Assembly: GCF_902506195.1 (NCBI RefSeq)
Contig: NZ_LR732817.1
Span: forward strand, 1,768,985-1,832,984
Source: Citricoccus sp. K5
GTDB lineage: Bacteria; Actinomycetota; Actinomycetes; Actinomycetales; Micrococcaceae
Length of the DNA stretch: 64,000 nt
Direction: 5' to 3'
Shown: positions 20,901-28,772 of the stretch, piece by piece
Position numbering within the stretch: the first letter of the stretch is position 1
How the letters are laid out: every line of letters begins with the position of its first letter
The notes under the pieces: generated by a model
The model's input: only the letters and a program-made list of their open reading frames with translations
Databases searched by the model: none
What the model was told of the DNA's origin: nothing
Position numbers and translations under genes: made by a program

Positions 20901-22108
20901 AGGTCGGTGCCAACGTGGAGGCATCCACCGTCATCCTGCAGCCGGCCCTGACCCAGATCGGCGATGGTGCCTTCCTGGCCGATGACACCATGATCGGCTC
21001 CTATGAGCTGCAGCGCGGCTGGATGTACGTGGGGCAGGCGAAGGTCGGCAAGAAGTCCTTCGTCGGCAACTCCGGTATGGTCGCGGCCGGACGCAAGCTC
21101 TCCAAGAACGCCCTCGTGGCCGTGCTGTCCGCCACCCCGAAGAAGACCAAGGCGGGCTCCTCCTGGCTGGGGTCACCTCCCGTGCGTCTTCGCCGGACCG
21201 AGGTCGAGGCGGACGACGCCCTGACTTATGATCCGCCGGCACGGCTCAAGCTGGTGCGCAGCGCCTGGGAGTGCCTGCGCCTGCTGGCCGTCTGGTGCTC
21301 CGTGGTCATCGCCGTGGCCGTGGTGGTGGCACTCAACGGGCTCGCCCAAGTGGGCGGCGGGGCAGCTGACGGCGCCGGGGCCGGGGGCTGGTGGCTCGCG
21401 GTCCTGCTCGGCGGAGTGGTGCTCATGGCCGCCGGCGCGTTGGCGGCCGGCTCCTCCGTCCTGGCCAAGAAGGTCCTCGTCGGCCGGATCAAGGCCGGCG
21501 AGCATCCCCTCTGGAGCTCCTTCATCTGGCGCAACGAGGTGGTGGACAACTTTATCGAGGTGGTCTCCGCCCCGTGGTTCGGGCGGATCGCCTCCGGCAC
21601 TCCCTCCCTCGTCTGGTGGCTGCGCGCCCTCGGAGCCCGGATCGGCCACGGCGTGTGGTGCGAGTCCTACTGGCTGCCCGAGGCCGACCTGGTGACCCTG
21701 GGCCACTCCTCGACCGTGAACAGGGGCTGTGTGGTCCAGACCCACCTGTTCCATGACCGCGTCATGTCCCTGGATACCGTGCAGCTGGGCGAGGGTTCGA
21801 CCCTCGGTCCGAACTCCGTGATCCTTCCGGCGGCCTCCATCGACGACGGCGCCACGGTGGGCGCGGGTTCGCTCATCATGCGCGGTGAGATGGTCCCGGG
21901 CCACTCCTGGTGGGCCGGCAACCCGGTGGCGCCGTGGAAGGGACCGAAGGTGAAGGGCCGCGCTGCGGCCATCACTAGACTGGAACGGCTCGAGGAGAAG
22001 GCCGAGAAGGCAGCCGAGAGGGCCGCCGAAAGGCGATCCTCCGAGCGAGACGCTGAGACAACAGCCGCGACTGCGGCCGAAGACCCTGAGGAGCACAACC
22101 GCCCGTGA
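17960..22108 (+). CDS. Pls/PosA-type membrane non-ribosomal peptide synthetase
   Basis: A 1382-residue single-module synthetase of the epsilon-poly-lysine synthetase (Pls) type. Order: adenylation domain (about 15-495; FTSGSTGTPKG at 153-163, YGPTEAT at 292-298, TSGKVDR at 483-489), carrier domain with the phosphopantetheine Ser552 in GGGSL, then three soluble blocks with left-handed beta-helix-like repeats (about 725-815, 975-1060, 1220-1320). The blocks are separated by six predicted membrane helices (about 617-638, 655-685, 846-877, 903-930, 1107-1130, 1143-1170). It ends in a charged Ala/Glu/Arg coiled tail. This A-T-TM-C1-TM-C2-TM-C3 plan is that of Pls, which makes amino-acid homopolymers without a thioesterase. 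Aligned by eye to GrsA, the specificity residues are D203 A204 E207 S246 I267 G269 T291 V299 V300 K486, near the lysine code DAESIGSVCK. GTG start; a TAAGAT -10-like box lies at 17872-17877. The stop overlaps the next gene. Confidence 0.9.
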   Translation: MSPHVPQLPSAEKAPPVRTLVQLLEATAQQHPEAPALDDGETVLSYAELLDEVKVTGRALHSAGLGAGDRIGIRIPSGTVELYVSILATLYIGAAYVPVDADDPDERARLVFSEAKVAAILSGQGRVQTSSKRPKPFPSPRPPGPEDDAWIIFTSGSTGTPKGVAVSHRNAAAFVDAEARIFLQDDPLGPGDRVLAGLSVAFDASCEEMWLAWRHGACLVPAPRSLVRSGMDLGPWLVSRSINVVSTVPTLAALWPPEALENVRLLIFGGEACPPDLAARLAEDDRELWNTYGPTEATVVACTAPMDGTGPVRIGLPLDGWDLAVVDPATGIPVAEGETGELIIGGVGLARYLDPAKDAEKYAPMESLGWDRAYRSGDLVVWDPDGLLFVGRADEQVKLGGRRIELGEVDAALQALPGVAGGAAAVQTTPAGTQLLIGYLAVPASTTGRGEPDLKAFRRLLEKELPGALVPRLVTVETLPTKTSGKVDRNALPWPLPGQSGAGAGHGGSGPSTDLPVDPESPGGWVLTQWADVLGATPEDLDSDFFASGGGSLAAAQLVSRLRTRYPSVTVRDVYAHPRAGALLEAVTGNDGRPVEPAEPVEPRPVARTARKAQVFQTLMGIPLVILVALRWVVYLAAGSNLAAAWGVLPGAPTVSWWWVLAGWLVFVSPPGRMALSVVAARLLLRGIQPGSYPRSGKVHLRLWLAQHISDLVDPVSLGGALWVPTYARLLGARIGKHVDLHSVPPITGLLDLGSGGSVEPEVDLSGYWIDGDVVHIGAITVGEDAVVGSRSTLMPGAVIGTGTVIQPGSTVTGKAKDGLEYVGSPAQRLGKAKYDGPNIDPPRATGWLVLSTIGSGALALLPVAAALAAALVGLWSLTWWPDWESGGAGAAPETVLGSAWRLLAASPLIAAVWFGANMLFTVVSVRLLSLGVAEGYHAVRSRIGWQLWATERVLDTARDLLFPLYASRFTPVWLRWLGAEVGANVEASTVILQPALTQIGDGAFLADDTMIGSYELQRGWMYVGQAKVGKKSFVGNSGMVAAGRKLSKNALVAVLSATPKKTKAGSSWLGSPPVRLRRTEVEADDALTYDPPARLKLVRSAWECLRLLAVWCSVVIAVAVVVALNGLAQVGGGAADGAGAGGWWLAVLLGGVVLMAAGALAAGSSVLAKKVLVGRIKAGEHPLWSSFIWRNEVVDNFIEVVSAPWFGRIASGTPSLVWWLRALGARIGHGVWCESYWLPEADLVTLGHSSTVNRGCVVQTHLFHDRVMSLDTVQLGEGSTLGPNSVILPAASIDDGATVGAGSLIMRGEMVPGHSWWAGNPVAPWKGPKVKGRAAAITRLERLEEKAEKAAERAAERRSSERDAETTAATAAEDPEEHNRP

Positions 22109-23649
22109 GTGTGGAAACCCCGGTTCTGCCCGATCCGTACATCCCTGGATCGGGGACGCCGGACTTCACGGTGGGCCACTACGACCTGCAGTTGGAGGTC
22201 AAGCTGGCGGCCAATCGGATCGCCGGGAAGGCCCGCCTCGAGGGGACCGTCCTGCGGCCGGCCAAGCGGATCGAGCTCGATCTGCATGAGCTCTCGGTCA
22301 GCAAGGTCACCGCTGCCTCGGAGGGCCGTACCGTGAAGGTCGCCAAGTCCGCTGTGCGCCGGGGCCGGCTGGTCGTCGACCTGGCCACCAGGCTCGACGC
22401 CGGGGCCCCCCTGACCCTCGAGGTCACCTACGCCGGGGTGCCGAAGATGCTGAACGGGCCCTGGGGTGAGATCGGCTGGGAAGAACTGGACGACGGGGTG
22501 CTGGTGGCGGGCCAGCCCAATGGCGCAGCCACCTGGTTCCCGTGCGTTGACCACCCGTCCGTGAAGTCCACCTACCACTTCACCGTGGCCACGGACGCCG
22601 GCTACCTGCCGGTCTGCAACGGCCTGCCCACCGGTCACCGCCGCCGGTCCTCCCGTGAGGAGTGGACCTGGGAGCTGCGTGACCCGGCCCCCACCTACCT
22701 GGTCACCCTGCAGATCGGCCGGTACCAACTGGTCGCCGTGCCGGAACACCCGACCGGGCGCCACCGCTCCACCGTCTCCTTCCGGCAGCGGGTGCAGGGC
22801 CTGGTGCAGGACCTGCTGCCGGGAACGGACGGGCAATGGCGGCCCGGCCATGCCCCGGAGGGCGGCGACGGCCAGGAGGACCAGAGCCGGTACGAGGGCG
22901 AGATCCACGGCGAGAGGGCCCCCGCGGGCCTGGCCGAGAACGAGCCGGCTCCCGTGTTCCTGGCGGTCTCGCCGGCCCTGCAGGACCGCGCCCTGGAGGC
23001 CCTGGGGCGACAGACCGAGATGATGGCGTGCTTCAGCTGGCACTTCGGCCCCTACCCCTTCGACCGGTACACGGCCGTGGTGACGGACGACGTGCTGGAG
23101 ATCCCGCTGGAGGCGGCGTCCCTGTCCATCTTCGGGGCGAATCACCTGACGGGTTCCTGGGCCGCCGAGCGGCTGGTGGCCCACGAACTGGCGCACCAGT
23201 GGTTCGGCAACGCGCTGACCCTGCGCCGGTGGCAGGACATCTGGTTGCACGAGGGGTTCGCCTGCTACAGCGAGTGGCTGTGGGGCGCGGAGTCGGGGCA
23301 TGGCACGATGACCTCGCTGGCCCGCACCGCCTGGCGAGGACTGGCGCTGAAGGCCAAGGACCTGGTGGTGGCGGACCCGGGGCCCGAGCTGATGTTCGAC
23401 GACCGCATCTACAAGCGCGGTGCCCTGACCCTGTTCGCCCTCAACCGGGCCGTGGGCGACGAGGTGTTCACGGACCTGATCCGCTCCTGGGTGGCTGAGC
23501 ACCGGCACTCCTCCGTGGACACAGGGATGTTCCTGGACCACGCCGATCGCCAGGCCGAGGCGGCCGGACACCCGGCCGGTCACGCACGTGCGGTCATGCG
23601 GCCCTGGCTGTGCGAGCCCGCGCTGCCGGCCTTCCCCACGTCACGCTGA
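22105..23649 (+). CDS. M1-family zinc aminopeptidase
   Basis: A 514-residue metallopeptidase related to aminopeptidase N but shorter, lacking the C-terminal ERAP-like helical domain. Zinc ligands are HELAH (360-364) and Glu383 in LHEGFACYSEW. The transition-state tyrosine is plausibly in DDRIYKRGALTLFAL. The exopeptidase motif GxMEN is replaced by IPLEAAS (about 333-339). Residues 240-280 form a Gly/Glu/Asp-rich insertion between the N-terminal beta domain and the catalytic domain. No signal peptide is seen. It begins with GTG overlapping the synthetase stop (GTGA), so the two proteins are made from one mRNA. The epsilon-poly-lysine-degrading enzyme of Streptomyces albulus is also a zinc aminopeptidase, so trimming or detoxifying the polymer is a reasonable inference. 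Confidence 0.88.
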   Translation: MSVETPVLPDPYIPGSGTPDFTVGHYDLQLEVKLAANRIAGKARLEGTVLRPAKRIELDLHELSVSKVTAASEGRTVKVAKSAVRRGRLVVDLATRLDAGAPLTLEVTYAGVPKMLNGPWGEIGWEELDDGVLVAGQPNGAATWFPCVDHPSVKSTYHFTVATDAGYLPVCNGLPTGHRRRSSREEWTWELRDPAPTYLVTLQIGRYQLVAVPEHPTGRHRSTVSFRQRVQGLVQDLLPGTDGQWRPGHAPEGGDGQEDQSRYEGEIHGERAPAGLAENEPAPVFLAVSPALQDRALEALGRQTEMMACFSWHFGPYPFDRYTAVVTDDVLEIPLEAASLSIFGANHLTGSWAAERLVAHELAHQWFGNALTLRRWQDIWLHEGFACYSEWLWGAESGHGTMTSLARTAWRGLALKAKDLVVADPGPELMFDDRIYKRGALTLFALNRAVGDEVFTDLIRSWVAEHRHSSVDTGMFLDHADRQAEAAGHPAGHARAVMRPWLCEPALPAFPTSR

Positions 23650-24381
23650 CGCCGCGGGAGTTCCTTGGAGTTCGGGCCCGGACGGAGGCCGGTCCCCGGC
23701 GGGTGGCAGGAGCACGACAGCGCCGAGCAGGTGATCGGGGGCGGACCCCCCTGGCCAGTCACGGTCTGGGACGATGACGGAACCGGGCCGGTCCGGCACC
23801 GCCAGCTCCAGGGTCCCGGGCAGTGTGACCGCCACGTCTGCCGGGTCGCCGGTGAAACCGGTGCCATGGGCTTTGGCAAGGCCTTCCTTGGCGCACCACA
23901 GCAGGCCGCGGGTTCCCGGGCGCACGCGCTCCTCCAGGGCACCGAGCAGCCGCTCCTCCTCCTCAGAGAAGCCGACGCCGGCCAGTTCAGAGGGCTCGGC
24001 GAAGGCCGCGGACCCGGCCTGCTCGAGGTCGACCCCGATCCGCCAGCCCGCCACCGTGTCCGGGACCCCGATCCAGGCGGTGGCGAGCCATCCTCCGGCC
24101 CGGCTGAAGCTCACCGCCGGCAGCGGCGCGGCCAGGTCCCCCGGTGCGAGGGCGTCCGGGCCCCGACGGCGCCGGGCCAACCGGCTGTGACGCAGCTCCG
24201 GCTGGCCGTGATCCTCGGATCCACAGTGGGAACAGCGGTGGATGACCTCGAAGGTCCCCGGCCGGTGCCCCAGGGACACGGCAAGGAAGTCGAGGGCCTC
24301 ACGGCGCTGGTCACCGGTCCGGGGACCAGTGACCACCACGTGCCATCCCGGGTCCGACGCCGGCCCGTCACCTGTGCCCAT
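23641..24381 (-). CDS. 4'-phosphopantetheinyl transferase (Sfp/AcpT superfamily)
   Basis: Transfers phosphopantetheine from CoA to carrier-protein serines. The 246-residue product has the magnesium/CoA motif IGVDLEQ and the helix WCAKEGLAKAHGTGF (family pattern WxxKEA). An N-terminal CSHCGSEDHGQPEL segment typical of actinobacterial members is present. I chose ATG 24381 (AGTAGGG just upstream) over the GTG at 24441, which abuts the pheT stop without a ribosome site. It is convergent with the M1 peptidase and their 3' ends overlap by nine bases. It lies behind pheS-pheT, so it may be transcribed with them. The neighbouring carrier domain (Ser552) is the obvious client. Confidence 0.87.
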   Translation of the reverse strand: MGTGDGPASDPGWHVVVTGPRTGDQRREALDFLAVSLGHRPGTFEVIHRCSHCGSEDHGQPELRHSRLARRRRGPDALAPGDLAAPLPAVSFSRAGGWLATAWIGVPDTVAGWRIGVDLEQAGSAAFAEPSELAGVGFSEEEERLLGALEERVRPGTRGLLWCAKEGLAKAHGTGFTGDPADVAVTLPGTLELAVPDRPGSVIVPDRDWPGGSAPDHLLGAVVLLPPAGDRPPSGPELQGTPAASA

Positions 24382-24442
24382 GGTCCCTACTTTCCCTGAC
24401 TGCCCTGCCGGCGGAGTCCCCGGCCTGGTGGCCGAATACACG

Positions 24443-27064
24443 CTAGCGCTGCACGGCTCCGTGGCGACGGGCGGCCAGTTCGGTGGCGGCCGTTCGGGCC
24501 GCGGAGGCCTCGTCCGCGGTCAGGGTCCGGTCCGGGGCACGGAAGCGCAGCGAGAAGGCCAGCGACTGGTGACCGTCCTCCACACCCTGCCCGGAGTAGA
24601 CGTCGAAGAGCCTGACGTCCTCGAGCAGCTCCCCCGCCCCCTCGCGCAGGGTCTCCAGGACATCTCCCGCCACCACGTCGTCCGCGACCACGAGGGCCAC
24701 GTCCTGGCTGGTGAGTGGGAAGGTGGACATCGGCCGGGCCACCACCACGTCGGCTGCTGCGGCGATCAAGGCGTCCAGGTCGAGCTCCATGGCCACGGTG
24801 CGGGCGGGCAGGTCGGTGTCCTCGAGCCAGGACGGCAGCAGCTCTCCGGCAACCCCGATGAGGGCGCCGGCGGAATCAACAGAACCGGCCAACCGCAGCA
24901 CGGCGGTGCGGCCCGGGTGGAAGGCCTGATGGGATCCCTGGGCGACCTGCAGGTCTACGCCGAGGATCGCCGCTGCGTCCAGGGCGGCACCGAGGGCGTC
25001 CTGCCAGTCGTACGTACGGGGCTGGTGGCCGGTGCCGGGTGCGGAGTCGTGTCCGGTGAGGACGGCGGCCAGGTGCCGCGGCTGGTCCGGGATGCCGGCC
25101 TCCAGGTCCGCCAGCACCTCGTCCGCGGGGCGGGCGCCCAGCGGCGGGATCGTGGCCGAGCCCAACTGCTCACCGGGCAGGAAGACCAGACCCGACTCAT
25201 AGAGGGCCAGATCCCGGAATCCACGGGAGTGATTGCGGCGGGCGATGTCCAGCAGCCCGGGCAACAGGGAGGTGCGCAAGTACCCGAACTCGGCGGAGAT
25301 CGGGTTGGCCAGGTGCACCATCCTCTGCGCGGCGCCCGTGTCCTCGGTGGCGGAGCCGAAGAAGCGGTTCTGCGCCTCGGACACGAAGGGGTAGGCCAGC
25401 ACCTCGGTCAGGCCTGCGTCGGCCAGGCCCTGGACCACCCGGCGCCGGGCTGCCTGTTCCCGGGTCAGCCCGCGCCCCGGAGGGGCCACCGGGAGGGTGG
25501 ACGGGATCTGGTCGTACCCGATCAGACGCGCGATCTCCTCGACCAGGTCATCCCGGATCTCCAGATCGTGGCGCCAGGTCGGGGCGGTGACCGTGAAGAC
25601 CGTCCCGGACGGGCCGGCGTCGGGACGTCCCGCGTCCGGTTCCGTGCCGCGCTCGACCGTAGCGCCCAGGTCCCGCAGGGTCGTCTCTATCTGTTCCTCG
25701 GTGTACTCGATGCCCATGCGGGCCCCCGGGTAGGAAGCCGGCAGCTCGATGACGTTCGGCTCCGGACGGGTGCCCACTTCGGTGATCCCCGCGTCAGCGG
25801 TGCCGCCGGCCAGCTGGACGAGCAGCTGGACGGCGCGTTCGGCCGCCTCGTCCGCGATCTCCCAGTCCACGCCGCGCTCGTTGCGCTTGGAGGCCTCGGA
25901 GGGCAGGCGGTGGCGGCGGCGGGTGCGGCCCATGGACACGGGGTCGAAGTGCGCGGACTCGATGACGATCGTGGTGGTGGAATCGGACACCTCGGTCTCG
26001 CCGCCGCCCATGACGCCGGCCAGGCCGATCGGTCCACGGTCGTCGGTGATGAGCAGGTCCTCGGCGGAGAGCGTCCGCGACTTGCCGTCCAGGGTGGTCA
26101 GCGTCTCGCCCTCGGCGGCGCGGCGGACCACGATCGGGCCCTGCAGCTTCGCCGCGTCATAGAAGTGCAGCGGCTGACCGAGTTCCCACATGACGTAGTT
26201 GGAGATGTCCACGGACAGGGAGATGGACCGCATGCCGGCCAGGCGCAGACGCTGGGCCATCCACGGCGGGGTGGGACGGCTCGGGTCGATGCCGGTGACG
26301 GTGCGTGTCACGAAGCGGTCGCAGCCGGGGACGCCGTAGATGGGACGCTCGTCCTCCAGACGCACCGGGTGCCCCTGGCCGTTCGGCTCGGGAGCCGTGA
26401 CCAGGGAAGCCGGATCGGTGAAGGGCAGCCCGGTGGCGTGCGCGTACTCACGGACCACGCCACGGACGGAGAAGGCGTAGCTGCGGTCCGCGGTCACGTT
26501 GATCTCGGCGGCCTCGTCCCGCAGGTGCAGGAGGTCGTACACGTCCGTGCCGGGCTCCGGGTCATTGCCGTTCTCGGGCGAGAAGCCGAGGGAGGACAGC
26601 ACGATGATGCCGTCGTGGTCCTCACCCAGGCCCAGCTCGCGCGCCGAGGCGATCATCCCGGCGGAAAGGTGGCCATAGGTCTGACGCGGCGTGATGCGGA
26701 AGTCACCGGGGAGCACGGAGCCGGGCAGGGTGACGACGACCTTGTCCCCCACCTGGAAGTTGTGGGCGCCGCAGACGATGCCCTGCACTCCGGACGGGTC
26801 GATGCCCTCGCCGGAGAGAGTCTGTTCCTGGCCCTCGGGCACCACGCGGACCTGGCACCAGTTGATGGTCTTGCCGTTCTTCTGCGGCTCGGGGACCATC
26901 TCCAGGACCTCGCCGACCACGAGGGGGCCGGAGAGCTCGTCCAGGGGACGGTGGACGTCCTCCTCCTCGAAGCCGACCCTCACCAGGTCGGCCATGACGT
27001 CCTCGGCGGTCGCGTCCGCCGGGACCGGGACATATTCACGTAGCCATGACAGCGGGATGCGCAC
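24443..27064 (-). CDS. pheT: phenylalanine--tRNA ligase, beta subunit
   Basis: Large subunit of the alpha2-beta2 synthetase, 873 residues. The N-terminal EMAP/tRNA-binding domain is visible in GPLVVGEVLEMVPEPQKNGK and CGAHNFQVGDKVVVTLPGS. The B3/B4 editing region is followed by B5 (around PSYPGARMGIEYTEEQIE). A C-terminal ferredoxin-fold anticodon-binding domain ends the protein (ARPMSTFPLTSQDVALVV and FDVYSGQGVEDGHQSLAFSL). It starts six bases after the pheS stop. Length is slightly above the usual 800-850. Confidence 0.97.
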   Translation of the reverse strand: MRIPLSWLREYVPVPADATAEDVMADLVRVGFEEEDVHRPLDELSGPLVVGEVLEMVPEPQKNGKTINWCQVRVVPEGQEQTLSGEGIDPSGVQGIVCGAHNFQVGDKVVVTLPGSVLPGDFRITPRQTYGHLSAGMIASARELGLGEDHDGIIVLSSLGFSPENGNDPEPGTDVYDLLHLRDEAAEINVTADRSYAFSVRGVVREYAHATGLPFTDPASLVTAPEPNGQGHPVRLEDERPIYGVPGCDRFVTRTVTGIDPSRPTPPWMAQRLRLAGMRSISLSVDISNYVMWELGQPLHFYDAAKLQGPIVVRRAAEGETLTTLDGKSRTLSAEDLLITDDRGPIGLAGVMGGGETEVSDSTTTIVIESAHFDPVSMGRTRRRHRLPSEASKRNERGVDWEIADEAAERAVQLLVQLAGGTADAGITEVGTRPEPNVIELPASYPGARMGIEYTEEQIETTLRDLGATVERGTEPDAGRPDAGPSGTVFTVTAPTWRHDLEIRDDLVEEIARLIGYDQIPSTLPVAPPGRGLTREQAARRRVVQGLADAGLTEVLAYPFVSEAQNRFFGSATEDTGAAQRMVHLANPISAEFGYLRTSLLPGLLDIARRNHSRGFRDLALYESGLVFLPGEQLGSATIPPLGARPADEVLADLEAGIPDQPRHLAAVLTGHDSAPGTGHQPRTYDWQDALGAALDAAAILGVDLQVAQGSHQAFHPGRTAVLRLAGSVDSAGALIGVAGELLPSWLEDTDLPARTVAMELDLDALIAAAADVVVARPMSTFPLTSQDVALVVADDVVAGDVLETLREGAGELLEDVRLFDVYSGQGVEDGHQSLAFSLRFRAPDRTLTADEASAARTAATELAARRHGAVQR

Positions 27065-27070
27065 GGGTGA

Positions 27071-28141
27071 TCAGATCTCCATTCCGAAGTGCTGGGAGAA
27101 GCGGACGTCGCCCTCGATCATGTCTCGCATGTCGAGGACCTCATTGCGGAACATCAGGGTGCGTTCCACGCCCATGCCGAAGGCGAACCCGGAGTAGACC
27201 TCCGGGTCCAGTCCGGCGGCACGCAGCACATTCGGGTGCACCATGCCGCAGCCGCCCCATTCGATCCACTGCGGACCGCCCTTGGCGCCGGGGTGCCAGA
27301 TGTCCATCTCCGCGCTGGGCTCGGTGAAGGGGAAGAAGTTGGAGCGCAGCCGGATCGTGGCCTCGGGGCCGAACATCTGGCGGGCGAAGTACTCCAGGGT
27401 GCCGCGCAGGTCCGCCATGGTCAGTCCCCTGTCAACCGCCAGACCCTCGAACTGGTGGAAGACCGGGGTGTGGGTGGCGTCCAGCTCATCCGTGCGGAAG
27501 GTGCGGCCGGGCGAGAGCACGTACACGGGGACGCCACGCTCGAGCATGGCGCGCATCTGCACGGGCGAGGTCTGCGTCCGCAGCAGGAGGTGTGACTCGG
27601 CCGGGTCCACGAAGAAGGTGTCCTGCATCTCGCGCGCCGGGTGGTCCGGCTTGAAGTTCAGCGCATCGAAGTTGTACCACTCCGACTCGAGCTCGGGTCC
27701 CTCGGCGATCTCCCAGCCCATGCCGATGAAGATGTCCGAGACGCGCTCCTGCAGCACGGAGAGCGGGTGGCGGGCACCCACACGCCGGCGGCGCACGGCC
27801 GTGGTGACGTCCACGGTCTCCTCGACGAGCATGCGGGCGGCGTGCTCGGCCTCGAGGACCTCGGTGCGGGCAGCGAGCGCCCGTTCCATGGACTTGCGGG
27901 CCCCGCCCATGAGCTTGCCGGCCACGGCCTTCTGGTCCTTGACCAGCTTGCCGATCCCCCGGTTCGCCAGCGTCAGCGGCGCCTTCTCCCCCGTGTGGGC
28001 CAGACGTGCCGCCTTGAGTTCATCGAGGTCGGCGGCGGCGGCAAAGGCCGCCAGGGCCCGCTCGACGGCGGCGTGCACCGCGGTCTCGTCGGCCGGGGAG
28101 ATCTCCGGCCCGTTGGGGTCCGACTGGGGGGTTTCCGTCAT
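27071..28141 (-). CDS. pheS: phenylalanine--tRNA ligase, alpha subunit
   Basis: Catalytic subunit of 356 residues. The N-terminal coiled coil is followed by the class II core: motif 2 in [21 protein letters not shown] and motif 3 near [14 protein letters not shown]. The segment [19 protein letters not shown] is typical of PheS. I chose ATG 28141; a TTG at 28150 is also in frame but has GAAGG too close. A TAGACT -10-like box at 28246-28251 (minus) would give a leader of about 100 bases. That leader contains the short hairpin CGTAG-AG-CTACG followed by TTTTTT, which may be an attenuator. Confidence 0.96.
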   Translation of the reverse strand: MTETPQSDPNGPEISPADETAVHAAVERALAAFAAAADLDELKAARLAHTGEKAPLTLANRGIGKLVKDQKAVAGKLMGGARKSMERALAARTEVLEAEHAARMLVEETVDVTTAVRRRRVGARHPLSVLQERVSDIFIGMGWEIAEGPELESEWYNFDALNFKPDHPAREMQDTFFVDPAESHLLLRTQTSPVQMRAMLERGVPVYVLSPGRTFRTDELDATHTPVFHQFEGLAVDRGLTMADLRGTLEYFARQMFGPEATIRLRSNFFPFTEPSAEMDIWHPGAKGGPQWIEWGGCGMVHPNVLRAAGLDPEVYSGFAFGMGVERTLMFRNEVLDMRDMIEGDVRFSQHFGMEI

Positions 28142-28313
28142 GGTGGGCAACGACCTTCATGTTCTGAGGTTGCGAATGTAAAAAACGTAGCTCTACGGTT
28201 TTGACCTTGGGTGTGGCCACCCGCACCCGGCGGAAGGCCTTGGCCAGTCTAATGGCCGGAGGGAGGGCACGGCATACCGACGACGCCTCGGCCTGTCCGG
28301 GCAGAATGGGCCC

Positions 28314-28730
28314 ATGCCCCTCCGCCTGCGGTTCCGCCAGCTGTGGAACGCCGCGAACCTGACCACGCCCCTCGGACTGGTGCTGGCCCTGGCCTCGGGT
28401 TGCCGGATCCAGTATGGCCCGGACGGCCTGATCCTTGCCTTCGGCTACCGGTGGGCCTTTCCCGACGGCGGCGCCTTCACCGTCGGCAACATGGTCCTGT
28501 TCCGGCCCCACACGACTCCGACGGCCCGGCTGCTGGAACACGAGTCCCGGCACGCCACCCAGTACGCGTGGTGCCTGGGGCTGCCGTTCCTGGTGCTGTA
28601 CTTCACCGCGGCCGGCTGGTCCTTACTGCGTACCGGTGATCCGGCCTCCCGCAACCTTTTCGAACGCCAGGCAGGCCTGGTGGCCGGCGGCTACCGCGAG
28701 CGCCCGGTCCGGTGGCCACGGCGGCGGTAG
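28314..28730 (+). CDS. small membrane-associated protein with EHESRH motif
   Basis: A 138-residue protein I cannot name. It has a hydrophobic N-terminal segment (about 18-30) and a second one (about 85-102, CLGLPFLVLYFTAAGW). Between them lies LLEHESRHATQYAW. The HExxH-like string HESRH with a preceding Glu resembles zinc-peptidase motifs, but a third ligand is not obvious. The C-terminus is Arg-rich. CAGAAT (28302-28307) lies six bases before the ATG, suggesting a leaderless mRNA. It is divergent from pheS. Confidence 0.65.
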   Translation: MPLRLRFRQLWNAANLTTPLGLVLALASGCRIQYGPDGLILAFGYRWAFPDGGAFTVGNMVLFRPHTTPTARLLEHESRHATQYAWCLGLPFLVLYFTAAGWSLLRTGDPASRNLFERQAGLVAGGYRERPVRWPRRR

Positions 28731-28772
28731 CCGGCTGGTCGGCCGGTGCCTGCCCGTCGAGTCCTGTGGGAC

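Noticed and set aside
21667-23583. 638-residue minus-strand frame opposite the NRPS end and the M1 gene
   Set aside because: Antisense shadow; the plus-strand proteins have clear catalytic motifs.
24242-27043. 933-residue plus-strand frame opposite pheT
   Set aside because: Antisense shadow of pheT.
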